Source: Albifimbria verrucaria (lineage: Eukaryota; Ascomycota; Sordariomycetes; Hypocreales; Stachybotryaceae). From it: a DNA stretch of 64,000 nt. The translations under genes and the position numbers were made by a program. Of this stretch, positions 43,801-55,748 are shown one piece after another (position 1 is the stretch's first letter; every line of letters starts with the position of its first letter). Under the pieces are notes generated by a model. That model was not told the origin of the DNA. It was given only the letters and a program-made list of their open reading frames with translations, and did not search any database. The stretch lies in contig JAHREC010000062.1 in assembly GCA_020081605.1 (NCBI GenBank), forward strand, positions 3,405,758 to 3,469,757. The letters are read 5' to 3'.

Positions 43801-45335
43801 CCAAAGGAAAGTGTCATTCGCATTGGAGGTTAAATAAGCCAGCACGGCACTTTTCTCTTTCTCTTTGTACTTCTTCTCTATCGCCAGCTGAGCCACTCTA
43901 TGCCGAATGTAGAAATGAACAGCAGTAGACACAGAGGCCGTATTCAGCTCAAGACTGAGTTTCACCTTTTGTTCTGCTCTCTCAAGACGTTCCTCGATAC
44001 TGGGCCAGTTGCGGCTAGACACAATCCACTTGACACGAGGACACACACAAGACGTCTGCGCGATGAAGTCCAGGAGTTTAGGTAGCCCAGTGACGCATTC
44101 ATCGAGCGCGTCAACAATTAAGCATGTATTTTTCAGGCTTGGATCTTGAAAGATGTTTCTGAAGATGTCAGACAAGGCGGTCCAGGTATTCGTATCCTCG
44201 AAGAGCTCTTTGCCTGCATAATCATGCTTCTTTCGTATATGTGAGACGAGTGATGGCTGCTGATTGACGAGCAAGTATAGTAAACCTCGCAGTACTGCTG
44301 TAGCGCTGTTGATTCGCGGGTCTGTGGCCTGACAGAAGAAATAGGACAGCTGGCTGGTGTGAATCATTGGCTTGTTCAACTCGTTGATAATACCGCAGAG
44401 AAGCATCGTCTTGCCCTTGCCGGGATCACCCTTGATCCACAGCAGGCGGCTATGCGGATCGTCATGCCATTGTTGGAAGTCGCGGTCTTCGAGAATCCAG
44501 CGGTACGAGCCCTCCAGCAGTTTATCCTTGGTTTCCTCAATGCGCTTCTTGTCATCACGGGGATCGGTGAGGCGTAAATCCTGGATACACTTGTCCCGCT
44601 TGTCGATCTCATCCATGAGCCGCTTAAACGCCCCTGCCATGCCTTCGCCATATAGAGGGGTATATAGGCATCTAAAATGCCCAGTAATGAGTACGCCTTG
44701 TCCTCTTCGAGCTTCGTCTGGCGGTTTTCTATCCACGACAATCGCTCGTTAATGGTGAACTGAGACAAAGGGGCTCCTTGAAGCGCTGGCTCGGGAATTC
44801 CTGTTATTTTGTGGAGTTCTTGTATTAGGAGTCTCTTATCACCAAGCCTCTTCGATTCTTGAGAAAAGAACTCGAGGGAACTTGGGGCGAGAAGCTCTTG
44901 AAGCGTCCAACCCCGGGTGAACCATCTACTGACTCGAAAAGCTGGCTCCCAAGCAATTTCGGAGGCTCCGTCGCTTGCTTTGCACTTAGCCGTTGAAACA
45001 TCTGACAGATAGACGTAACACTTGACGGCATTCCGATACCAGCGAAACATGGAATTGAGCGCTTCCCGAAGCTCACCATAGTTTGTTTTGTCGATGCAGC
45101 AGGTGTCGACCCAAAAGTATTGAAGGCCATCGTGCTCGGCCTGTTGTCCGCAGAACCGTATCTTGTTGTAGCCAGTCTTGTCCTGTCCTGTGCCATCTAT
45201 CAAATCTTGAAAGGTGACCTCTTCACCCTCCTTCCAAGTATGGGAAAGAATCGCATAGGGAGGGATAGCATCAGCAGATCCCAAGTCCTCCGTGAGGCGA
45301 AACTCGCAAGTGTCGCCGCGCTGTAGAAGACGCAT
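40860..45335 (-). CDS. HET-NACHT-WD40 NLR-type receptor (HNWD family, allorecognition/immunity)
   Basis: STAND/NLR protein of about 1,470 residues with the three-part layout of Podospora HET-E and HET-D. Seen: HET domain (PPYAILSHTWKEGEEVTF, then FWVDTCCIDK, then RGWTLQELLAPSSLEFF), NACHT NTPase with Walker A (WIKGDPGKGKTMLL, about 44430) and Walker B (CLIVDALDECV, about 44115), a helical STAND winged region, then about 12 WD40 units (41265-42800), and a 110-residue unrelated tail. WD units are similar but clearly different from one another. Start is the ATG at 45335 (MRLLQRGDTCEFRL); an upstream TTG frame adds no domain. One intron fits about 43026-43081. Two breaks need one base each: near 44653-44656 and at 43178-43182. 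HET is a cell-death domain; a ligand cannot be guessed. Confidence 0.9.
41265..42800 (-). repeat. WD40 repeat array of the NLR receptor
   Basis: About 12 tandem copies of a 42-residue unit with the GH, SVAFS and WD landmarks. Eleven are regular; the unit around 41860-41900 carries a short partial repeat insertion. Copies differ at many positions, unlike the near-identical arrays of the het-e/het-d genes. Confidence 0.85.
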
Positions 45336-48246
45336 TGCTTTGTGGGGTGGCTGGAAGGACACGCGCGGTGGAATGAGCTCTCGGAGACTCAAGGCGGCAA
45401 CCTAGAGGAAGAGATGAGCACTGATTTACCAAGATTAGTCCCAGGTCCCAGAGCTGATGCGCATAAAATGAGACAGGGGCAGTGAATTACCAAAGGATCG
45501 TATCGAACGGTACTCTGCGTTGACTCTGCTGTTTCGCCGGCAGATTGAGGAGGTGAAGAAATTCAGCTGATCGTTGGCGTGGCTGATTGCACAACACACA
45601 GAGTGGCGTGGTAAGGCTGTACAGTACATGTACAAGGAATCAAACCTCAAATAATCGATCCGCCGTCCATGTGACTCACTGCCGTTAGCTCCCCGCTGTC
45701 TTCAACTACAGATTCCTCAGAGTGTTTCGTTGGCGGAATCCATCGTAGAAATTCCAAAGCAACTAGGACGGGTATATGACAGAAGCTCAAAGGTGTACAA
45801 TCCTTCAGTTGAGCACAATGAGGCATGGCGAATCTGTTGGGCAGGGTAGCTCATGTGCCATAGCGTTCACTTTCGAGAGCCCGCCAATAGAGCGTGGATG
45901 TGATGTTACCTTGATCAGGGAGCGAAGAAGGTGGCCAAGGGCGGTTGATTGGGAATAGGCACTTGTTGATGCAACTTCATAATGAAGATTGTTAGTACAA
46001 GGTCGAGGAAATGGGAAGATCAGGGAGGTCGGTAGTAAAGCGCGTTAACTTGAGACCTAAACCAGTGTCGAGAGCTATTCCGACAAATACTACACAGTCA
46101 AATGGCTTGCAAAGCTTCCTCGAGCGTCTGACGAAGAAATTCTCTAGCTACGGGTCAGTTCGGTAACCAGCACTGTACGGGAGATTCGGGTGAGATGTAA
46201 CAAAGATAATCATTGTCTCTAATTCTGTCAGATTGCTTGAAATCATCAAAGAAGCTCTGCGCCGCGAACTCAGGTCTACTCCTAACTTGAAACTAGACAT
46301 TTGCGAGTACAGCGGTACTGTTCGTGTAAATGAACGTGTATTGCGTGTTTAGGATTTCAACCGTCTAGACTGAGAGGCAAATATTGTGCTTCTTAGCTCA
46401 GAAGCTGCGAAGCTAGTTTAAATCTTGCTTGCTCGATTTTATGTGTCGGAGCCAGCCTGGAGTCCAGAGCACCAGACTCAACCTTGTGGAAAAGGGAATA
46501 AAACTTGGGCGTCCAGTTCCTTTCCAAACTGTTTGGTTGCCTTTGCATCCATGTCCTCAGCTTTAATTCCACTCCTTCGGCCATGCCTCGTACTCCGTGG
46601 AAGCCGGGCCTCCTAGACATAGGCGCATCACAATATGTAGGCTGAGTTTCGGAATACATTCGAATAGAACAACCCTCTTCTCGAAGTCATTTCTTCAGAC
46701 AATGCGGACGTGGGGTACACCTTATGTATATCTAGTATGTTTGTAAATATCATAGGCTAAGCTTTCACAAACGTCAGCGGCTCCTACAGAACTTATCGTG
46801 ATCTTGCATACACGAGTCACCATTATACCAGACTAAATTAAGGGACGGTTTTCAGTATATAGACCATCGCTTTGATCCCACGAATATCTCCAAGTCACTC
46901 TCTATTTAGACATGGCCTGATGCTCTTATAATAACAATAGAAGTACACTCCGCTTAAGCATGTCGAAGCTAGGTCCCACCTATCTCGTGGGATGTGGTAA
47001 GCCTCCATTTAGGTATCAAACATGTATCCGATCCAACTAAACCCAGGAAAAGTCTAGTGGCATCAGCTAGTTGGCAAATTAGCTGGTGATAAAAGTCCAA
47101 GCATTTAATGACTTTACGGAGATCTAACAACGGCGATGAACTTCCAAAAGAGGAGATTTGATCGTCGTAAGGTCATTGTGAGGTGTTGATTTACCGCATA
47201 TTCTCATATATCAAGGTATGATCCCGTAATGATACACCTCTGTTATTCCAGCCAGAGAAGCTCGCTAGCTGTCCTGATGGGATAAAGGTAAAATATCACC
47301 TCACCAATAATCAGGTGCAATTCTTCACTTTGAATAGGAGCTGGACGAGCTTGTTGAGGAAGGCTTAGACTATTAACAGCATACAGGCAGAATTATGGGA
47401 GTTCTTTCTACCTTACGCAATCAGTGAAAAGGTGAAATCGATGTCTTCTTCCACGTCTTTAAATTGTGTCAACAGAAGTTTGTCATTTTGCTCCTGATTC
47501 TTACTTGCAGGGTGCCTTTAGCCTCTTTGTACTTGGTCCATCTGACTGGACATAGCGTTGTCTGATGGTAGCAGATGATGCTTCCTTTTCTCTAGATCTC
47601 TTAGGATTAGTCGATTAAGCACATAATTCTCAACTATTGTTTCCTGAATATGCACCGAAAGTTCTAGTGAAAGTCGATGTGGCCTTTCACGAAGTTAGGT
47701 TTGATGATTTAGACGCGAGCATCAACTGCACAAACAAAAACCAATAAACGTACCAATTGCGAGTGGCTTTACAAGCCTGTTGCTATGGTTTCATGTTTCA
47801 TTCTTTAACCTTGAACTTGTAAAACCCGCCAAGAATTAGAAGTGGGCAGGAGAATCCGCAACCGGAGGATGGCATTCACAGCATAGTCAACGAATAACTA
47901 GGCTCTGTGTAGAAGCAACAGCTACTACCAGAGGCTCTCTGGGCTGAAAGTATTTCTTCTTTAAGTATTTTATCCTGAGAATTACATGTGGTGCGGATGA
48001 TATCAATTACCATCGTGGTCAGCGTCTCAGACAGAGGGCCAAGTCTTTATGTCGTCAACCATAAGGATATTTCCATTGCAGAACGTCACTCGCCATGAAA
48101 ATAGAAAAGAGTTTGGGGACCTATTAAGTCCCATTGATATCTTCTTATTATGTGTTCACATTAAGCAGGCTCTTCAGCCTTTGTGTATCCTAAGTATCTA
48201 AAGCCGATACGACGTCGGTAGCTCACCGCGTAGTCTTATTCGAAGT
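45336..48246. other. 2.9 kb gene-free region
   Basis: No gene seen on either strand; the longest frames (such as 46393-46659 minus) have no motif. Composition becomes AT-richer beyond about 46700. It might hold old repeat remains, but I found no terminal repeats or transposase. Confidence 0.4.
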
Positions 48247-49725
48247 CTACTGTTGGTCGACGTACAATTGAGCAGGTCCAACTCCATCAAAGAACTTTTC
48301 ATCAAGAAGAGAGTAGAGGACCTTCTGGCCCTCCCATTGCTCCTCAGCGGCGCCGCGGATGGCGGTGGGGGAGGACGAAGCCATTGTCGCCAGTGTCGGG
48401 GAGCTCAATGGTGAAGGACCACTCAGCACGGCCAATGCTGTAAAGATGGTCAGGAGCAGCACCTGAAATTGTAAGTTAGCATGTAAAAATGGTTGGGTGG
48501 TTGGTGGGACATACCGGTGGTGGTGTAGAGAGTGGCACCGCTAGGGCCGAAAGTGAAGGTGGTGCGGCGGTCGGAGCTGTCACGGATGACCTCGCTGAGG
48601 ATGCTGGAAGCCTTGGTCCATTTGCCGAGCTCAGGAGCGTAGAGAGTCTCCTTGTATCCGAAAGGCGAGAGGATGTACTGGCCGTAAGAGTGCCAGTCAA
48701 TGTACAGCTTGATACCGGCACCGTCACGCAGCTTACGGGCGAAAGCGTCAAGGCCAGCGTTCTCGGGGCTGTCGGAGGGCTTGACACCCTTGTAGGTCTG
48801 GGAGCAGGGGTTGGTGGAGGCACCGAGCGGGTTGGAGTCCCAGCCGAACTCCCAGTTACGGTTGATGTCGCGGCCGATACAGGTGGAGCCGCTGGGGCCG
48901 GGCTGGCGGTTCTTGCGCCACAGACGGTCGGCAACCTGGCTGTAGACGAAACCTGGGAGAGTGTTAGTCGGCAGATAAAGCGAGAGGACCGGTATTCTTA
49001 CCATCGGGGTTCACGATGGGGATGATGTAGAAGTCGTACTTGTCCAGGAAGGACTGGACCTCCTTGTCGCCGCCCTTGTAGCCCAGGATGAGCTGACGAG
49101 TGATGTACTCAATGACCTAGAAATTTGTATTAGTATTGTTACACTGTTGGCTAGGCATTGAATTGTGGACTTACGGGAGCAGCGATCCACTCACGGGCGT
49201 GGACAGTGCCGTGGTACAGAATGGCGGGCTTGCCAGGGCCATCCTTACCCCAGAGGTGAAGACCGAAGATGTTCCTCTTCTGGTACGACTGACCAGCGTT
49301 GATACGCTCGGAGTTGTTGGGGAAGAGGGCCTGCAGATCGCGGAAGTACTGGATGTGGTCCTCGTAGTTGTGGTAGTCGTCGAACCAGGCCTCGTCATCG
49401 GCCTGTCGCTTCCACTTGCTGTGCAGCTGAGGAGCCTCGGCGTCGATGGAGGCGCCCAGGTTCTCGTGCATGACGGAGTGGTCAAGGCTTAGGGCCTCGA
49501 AGGCACCGACCTGAGCGGGAGCGACGAGGATGTCGAGGTGGCTGCCGGTGTTGGTGTTCCACTCCTGGTACTCGACACCGGACAGCTTGTCCTCAATGGC
49601 CTCAGGGTGGCCATTGGTCTTGACGCGGTACACCTTGTAGCCGTCGTAGGAGACCTTCTTGACGGGGGCGCGGCGGCGGCAGCCAGCGTGGCCGTGAAGA
49701 TGGTGGTGAGGAGTGTGAACTTCAT
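48247..49725 (-). CDS. Secreted metallocarboxypeptidase A (M14)
   Basis: Zinc carboxypeptidase of peptidase family M14A, about 440 residues, secreted with a prosegment. Seen: signal peptide (MKFTLLTTIFTATLAA), propeptide (GYKVYRVKTNGHPEAIEDK), zinc ligands in GTVHAREWIAAP (His and Glu), substrate Arg in DINRNWEFGW, third zinc His in IDWHSYGQY, and catalytic Glu in SFTIELPD. Introns fit about 49118-49165, 48952-48999 and 48467-48514. Two breaks need one base each: in the G run at 49664-49668 (after the signal peptide) and at 48367-48371 (after GFVLP). Family enzymes cleave C-terminal hydrophobic residues; the exact preference is not clear. Its own TATA box lies at 49856-49864. Confidence 0.93.
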
Positions 49726-51855
49726 GATGGGCTCCCGGTTGTCTCGCGACGGAGAGCAGACCTCTTGAGGATATTGAAGTGTAGGAAGAGGATGCAGGTG
49801 AGAGAGAAGAACCCTATCAATCGCAAGCTCCCATTTGCCTTCCGGACGAGCAGCACCTTTTATACATGAGAGGGCAATGCCGGACAAGCCGCCCACAGCC
49901 TCGCCATCGTCGTCCAGCCGCAACAACAACAAAAGAAGCAACCAGCCGATCCGTGTAAGCGAGCGGCGCCCGCGCAGAGCAATCCACAGCAATTGGCCTC
50001 AGATCATTGGCCTGTGGGCAGAGGGCATGCTGATGGCAAACGCCAAGCGGACTCCCAATGTCCTCGAGCGTGCTGGATAGTCCGTCCACCTTCCAGATTG
50101 AATCTGGCGTTGCAGCCGTGTAAGTGGAAATCTTGGGGACAAGCTCCTCCTCAGCTAATCCTTGCCGTTGACAAACACGACCCCAACGATGGCGTGACGT
50201 CGAGACCTTTTTTCCTACTCCTCTTTTTCCTCCCTGCCGGCCTGCTCGGTGGCATTTGCTGGTGCTGGCTGGTTGGGCCGATCAACGTCTGGATACGGAT
50301 TGGCCGCCATCACGCACCGCGGGAGGGCCAAGACCTGCAGCGCATGCCCTTGCATGAAATCATTGAATTGGTCGGATGAGTTCCTCCTGCGATGAGGTTA
50401 CAGTGCATTCGGATGCCCGCAGCGAGGAAACATATCCCACGGCGGAGGGGCGAGGAGGCGATTTGTTGGTTCTAGATGTCCGACTTTAGCCGTTCAGGGT
50501 CCAGGGTAGCAAAACGGCTGTGCAGCCCATGGACTCTTGTTAGAGCAAAACGGGGGCTCAGCGATTGATTACCTTAAAAGAGGGGACCTCAAATAGGCAG
50601 TTTTTATTGCCCCATGAGATCTGCATCTGGTAGGTCGTTCGCTATGCAAAAGTTCCTCACAACGAAGTCATTATAAAATGTGCTCAGCACAGGGATCTGG
50701 GTTCTGGCACGATCTGTGGAGTAACCAGGCCATACATCCATTTCGATAGATTCATCGCGATATGCAGGCAAGCAGAGGGAACATGAGAACACGGCATCAA
50801 CAAACAAGAATGAGTGGCCAGACGGACAAGCTTCTGGCTCACAATTGGTAGAGGCGAACATAACATGGAGAGAATCTGTACATAATTCCACTCCACAATC
50901 TATCCACTTCTCTTCTGCCAACTAGAATTCAAGATACATAACATCTAGGCACAACCCCGATACATACATGACACTTTTGTTTCTCGCGCCTTGGCAATTG
51001 AGGCATATCTCTCTATCAGTAAATTAAATGTAAGCCAAGCTGACGATGCGTCATACGGTGGACATTTACGCAATCCAACCTATACTCTAACCATTGCACC
51101 AAGCTCCACTTTCGTGTCGAGCACATGAAATTTCGACAGAGGTTATAAGACAAACAATCATCCCTCTTCCAAATGCAATTTACTCTTGGACTAAACGCCA
51201 ACTGTAAAGAGCCCCAGGGCAGACCTCGCTAGCCTAGCCCCACGCTATCCTTGCCGTTGCTGTATTGGGTAGTGTTGCGCATCCTAGACATGATGCCCCG
51301 GGTATTCGAAGATCGGACGAAGTAAACATTATTCAGTAGGAATCCCTCCGATGGCAGCAGCAGGGTTTCGATAGGTAGGTATACCCCATGTTGGACCATT
51401 TATTGCAGTGTACCAAACCACCCTCTCGGGAAGAGTGTGCAAAACTTGTTGGACGCAACGCTAGTTTAGTTACAGCTGGGCGTCGATGGGTGACTTGTTT
51501 TCATGTATTGTAATTCTCATATTTTGTTGGCTCTTGCCTTGATATACATACACTGTTTATTGGTTGGCAGTCTGGTTATTGTACCAGATTGCTATAAGGA
51601 TCTTCGTGGTAACGTTGTTAGCATGAAATCTACAACACTGGGAACAATAGTCACATTTAACTGGCCGGCACTTGTTCCTTGAAAGATACCCGGAAAACCC
51701 CAACATCAGCGTTGGTGGTTAAATTTTGATGGCTACTACATCTAATCAGATGCCTTCAGATGGAGGCATATTCTGCTTGAGATGTCTTCCTATGGTACAG
51801 ATTGTGCATTTGGAACGCTAACCCCCACTTTCCAGTTCCTTATACATGGGCGTGC
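49726..51855. promoter_or_regulatory. 2.1 kb spacer, carboxypeptidase promoter and gene-free remainder
   Basis: The first 150 bases hold the TATA box. A minus frame of 105 codons at 50604-50921 has several cysteines but no family I recognise and no clear start context; I leave it uncalled. Nothing else seen. Confidence 0.4.
49856..49864 (-). promoter_or_regulatory. TATA box of the carboxypeptidase gene
   Basis: On the minus strand TATAAAAGG lies about 131-139 bases before the start codon, a usual place for a fungal core promoter with a leader of about 100 bases. Confidence 0.55.
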
Positions 51856-53381
51856 TTAAAGCTCGTCACGGCCAGAGGCCTTGACGACACCCTCGTCCTT
51901 CTCCTTCTCCTTCTCAGAGATGACACCCTCCTCGCCCTTCCAGCCCAGGGCCTTGAGGCGCTCGGACAGATGAGGGTGAGAGTAGTGGTAGCTGGCGTAC
52001 ATCCAGTCGGCATCCATGGTGCTGAGGTTCTGGACGTGAAGCTTGATGAGAGACCTGGCGAGCTCCATGCGGAAACCAATCTCCTGGGCGAACGTGTCGG
52101 CCTGGAACTCGAACCTGCGAGAGACAATGTTCAAGAGCAGCTTAATGATGGTGTCCAGAGGCGAGAGCGCGTCAGAGAAGAGCAGGAAACCGATAATGAT
52201 GGGCTGCTGAGCGGTGAAGCCGAAGGAAGAGTACAGCGAGTGGTTGTTGATGAAGACAGAGAACAGGCTGAAGACATAGAGAACGTGTGCCTTGGCTGAT
52301 GTTAGTAATGGTTATCCATACAAAGATTCGGAGTTCATACCTGAGAAATGGCGAAGAGGCTAGTAGTGTGTCCAAGCTTCCAGTGTCCAAGCTCATGTGC
52401 CAACACAGCAACGACCTCCTTGGTCTCGCTCTTCTCCATCAGGGTGTCGTAGATGACAATGTGCTTCTTCCAAGGCAGACCGTAGAAATAGGCGTTGGAG
52501 TGGGCGCTTCGCTTGCTACCATCGATGACGTAAAGCTCGTGCAGAGGGAAGTTGAATCGCGAGGCAAGCTTCTCGACCTCGGTCTTGAGCTCGCCGTCTT
52601 CAAGAGGAGACAACTTGTTGAAGAGGGGCAGGATGAAGATCGGGTAGGCAGTGACCATGAAGAGCTGGAGAACGGCGGTGAAAACCCAGAGGTACGAGAC
52701 GAACGAGGTGCCGGTCTTCTGGATGATCTTGAGGAAGGCAGCCATGATGGGCGGGGCAATGATGGCAGTCAGGATGTTGGTCTTGATGAAGTCGCTGATG
52801 AAGAGCTGAGGAGTCTGCTTGTTGAACCCGAACTTTTCCTCCAGAACGAATGTGCTGTAGACGCGAGTAGGCAGGTTCAGGACTTGCTGGATCAGAAGGA
52901 AGGTCAGGAAGAAGGCAATCGAGTGGCTAATCTCGCCGGTGAAGCGCGCAGGAGCATATTTCAGAAGCAGGTCGCCGGTCCAGGACCAGAGCTTAGGCAG
53001 GAAATCGAACTGGATGAAGACGACATTTTGGATCTGGGCCCAGAGGCCGCTGACGATCTCGAAGCGGGCTTTAGCGCGGCCATAGTCCTGCGACTTGTCG
53101 AACGTTTCGCGGTTAACCTCCTTGGCGAGGACGGCGGGCGGGTCGGGCTTCTTCAAAATACGGTACTGGCGGAGGGTAAGGAATGACTCGAGGAGGTACT
53201 GGCCGACGGAAAAGCCGAGGATGAGCTTCTTCCAAGGGAAGAGCGGGCGATCGAGGATGCGCGCGAGGCGCTGCAGCACCAGTCAGCGTCATTGCATGCG
53301 GCCAAGGCGTCGAGGAGAGGATTGCATCTAATGAATCCGTGGGATAGATTCGCGGACGTGACCTACCTGAAGGAAGTCCAT
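51856..53381 (-). CDS. STE24: CAAX prenyl protease STE24 (M48 zinc protease)
   Basis: Multi-span membrane zinc protease of the ER and nuclear envelope that removes the last three residues of prenylated CaaX proteins, and processes a-factor-type pheromones. About 460 residues. Seen: short first exon (MDFLQ, start 53381) then RLARILDRPLFPWKKL, hydrophobic segments, and the catalytic VVAVLAHELGHWKLGH (HExxH), with the third ligand in RRFEFQADTFA. The chain ends GVVKASGRDEL at 51856. Introns fit about 53279-53366 and 52294-52338. No frame errors here, unlike most neighbours. Works downstream of the RAM2 prenyltransferase found 36 kb away. Confidence 0.95.
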
Positions 53382-53837
53382 GGTGTCGCTGGGCTTTCAA
53401 CAAAAAGCCTGGACAGTTTGGACAGGTGTAGATGGGAAAAAGATGGAGCTTAGAGTTGATGTGTCCTCACACCTGCAGCTGTGGTGGGCTGTACTTGGCG
53501 CATGCTGAGCTAAGACAGCTGTGAGACGGATCGGCGTTGGATTTGCCCGCGCCAGCTGCTCCCTGCACGTCACAAACCACTGCCCTCTCGTAGTATTACT
53601 AGATGACCCAGGATGAGTCCTTCTCAACCATTAACTTGGTGGCCTGATACTGGTAGCAGCTTACGAACGGTCGTATTGGGCGCAGCAAACCCCGAATCAC
53701 TTGCCAAGACAGCTCGGCTGTTGTTATGAATACCGATTGGGCAGACTCAGCAGAGCATACGGTTTACAGAGCGATACAGCTATTGACTTCTAAACATACA
53801 GGTAGAATGCCTTGGTTGGATAACCAACCGAATACGA
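53382..53837. promoter_or_regulatory. Spacer with the STE24 promoter
   Basis: 456 bases between the STE24 start and the end of the short downstream frame of the taxilin gene. No feature recognised. Confidence 0.4.
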
Positions 53838-54101
53838 CTACTTCTTTCGGTGAGCACGCGCTTTGTCCATCTGCTGATACATCTCCTCGCGTTGTTGCGG
53901 GGTCATGGTGGTGAGATCAATCCGAGGCTGCCCTGCCGGTATCAACGTATTGACGGTCCTGGTGAGCAGCCTAGGAAATCCTGGGTCCCGCCTCAGCGTC
54001 TCGAACACTTGGTTCAACATCTCGCGGCTGGGTAGCGGCGCGGTTTCCGAGGACATAGACGCGATAGGCGCAAATGCAATGGCTGCCGACACAACAGCCT
54101 G
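53838..54101 (-). CDS. 87-codon open frame in phase downstream of the taxilin stop
   Basis: Directly after the taxilin TAG (54102-54104) the same frame stays open to 53838. It contains ATGs in phase, at about 54056 (MSSETAPLPSREM) and further on. The product would be rich in charged residues, ends RAHRKK, and is helical in character. No family is recognised. It may be a separate small gene, a readthrough extension of taxilin, or chance. The amino acid composition looks protein-like rather than random. Confidence 0.4.
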   Translation of the reverse strand, partial: QAVVSAAIAFAPIASMSSETAPLPSREMLNQVFETLRRDPGFPRLLTRTVNTLIPAGQPRIDLTTMTPQQREEMYQQMDKARAHRKK

Positions 54102-55748
54102 CTAGTGTCCGTTGGTCGCTGCCTGGGCAGGCTGTGGTGGACGCTCGGGACCGTACGTAACCGGCGCGCCTTGCTCCAGAGGTTGAGGCTCCTCCTCTGT
54201 ATCGTCGTCGAACTCACTAAGCTCCTCCTCCTCCTCCTCCTCCTCCTCTTCCTCTTCCTCCCCCTCAGAGTAGTCGCTCTCGTCGCCTTCGCCCTCGGCT
54301 TCAGCCTCGCCATGCGCATCGCCGCTGCCTTGCACGTCGGTGTACGTAGCCACCGTGCTAGCCAAGTTTGGCGGCACCTTTCGTCCTTGCTGCTGCATCT
54401 GCTGGATGATGCTCATAAGTTTCTCCGTTTTCTTCTCAGCAGCTTCGGTCTTCTTCTTCCACTCCTGGCGCTCCTCTGCCATCCTAATAATGTTGGCTGC
54501 TGTCGCCTCCTTTTGCCTTTTAAGCGACTCGTTGTCCTTCTCCAATCGTTTGCCCTTCTTTGACATGTCCTCCATCTCCTTTCGGAATGAAAGGAACAGA
54601 TCATTGCTGTTGTTAAGCGTATCTTCAACCTGCTTGGATCTTAGCCACGCCACGCCACGCCACGCCACCGTTTTAAGCATAGAGTTACACACCTGCTTGA
54701 ACTTGTCGACGTAAACATTCAACTGGTTCCTTAGCTCGGTCTCTGTCTTGGTAAAGGCTTGAACTTGGTTCTGCAGTTGTCGAGACTTATTTGACTCAGT
54801 TTCGGCGTTCTTCTTCTCACGCTCATAACGCGCCATGTGATACTGAACTTCCAGCTCTTTCGTGCGCATGAGGGAATGAAAATGCAACTCGCGTAGCTCG
54901 TACTGCTCGATGAAGGACTTGAAGCGCACACGGAATCTACGTCATGTTAGCGACTGTTTAACTGCCCCTTTGCTTGGAGCCCATACAGTTCGTCCACCTC
55001 CATATCCACCACCTGCTTGCGAGGGTATCCTTCTCTTCTTGATATCCCTCCAGCTTGGATAACAAGGTGGCGTATTTCTCGTCCCAAGCAGTGTTGTTAC
55101 GTTTCTGCGTAGTTTGAAGCTCCTTGTTCTCGTTCTGATGGACAAGAAGTGTCAGCGTGTTGAGTGCAAACTTCTCAGATGCATCAACGAACCTTCATTT
55201 TGTTGTTATCTCTCTGCAACTCGCGGCACAGCTTCTCGAGTTTCTCTTTCAGACCGACAGTCTTACTTAACTCGGTGCGATTGGTATCCCGCTCCTTCTG
55301 GAGATTATCCCCGCGCCGTTTGTTCTTCTGGTTTTCTCTCTCTAGTCGACGCATATCCGCTAGTAATTCGCTTGAGCGCTTTGTCAAATAATCAATCTTT
55401 TGCATGTTGTCCATCTTGGAAACCTGTTGCATGAGATCGCGGTTGGCTCGCTTCACTTCGCGTTCTAGCAAGGGCCCTGTCAGTCGAGTCTTACGCTGGG
55501 AGCAAGACTGCATGCAAAGGTGGTGCATGTGCCTTTTTGCGCGCAACCAACATACCAATCTCCAGTTCCTGGTCCTTTTCGCCGGCCGCATCTTGCTCGA
55601 GTTGCGAGATGCGGGCCTGCAGGAGGCGCGACGCTTCGTTAGAGTCCATCGCTTTCTTTGCTTTGGCTTTCTTCCCAGTTATAGTAGGTTGGTGCACATG
55701 CCCATCATGACCATTGGTCAACACAGACTCGACGTGGCTCGCAGGCAT
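54102..55748 (-). CDS. Taxilin-family coiled-coil protein
   Basis: Long coiled-coil protein of the taxilin family, which in animals binds syntaxins and acts in vesicle traffic; about 460 residues. The start is MPASHVESVLTNGH (ATG 55748). Seen: KAMDSNEASRLLQARISQLE, the family core REVKRANRDL, SELLADMRRLERENQKNK, VGLKEKLEKLCRELQRDN, then FRVRFKSFIEQYELRELHFH (a taxilin hallmark) and KQVEDTLNNSNDLFLSFRKE, ending in a run of about 12 glutamates and a Gln-rich tail. At least four introns, one holding five copies of GCCAC at 54644-54668. One base seems missing near 55013-55020 (before VVDMEVDEL). The frame also stays open past the TAG. Confidence 0.9.
54644..54668. repeat. (GCCAC)5 inside a taxilin intron
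   Basis: Five perfect copies of a five-base unit in a short intron of the taxilin gene. Confidence 0.85.

Noticed and set aside
40860..45335. Two separate genes: a WD40 protein and a HET-NACHT protein
   Set aside because: One added base at 43178-43182 and a clean intron join them into the known HET-NACHT-WD40 layout; no second promoter or start is apparent.
50604..50921. Minus-strand frame of 105 codons with several cysteines
   Set aside because: No family, no splice or leader evidence, and the start context is ordinary. Kept out, though conservation could rescue it.
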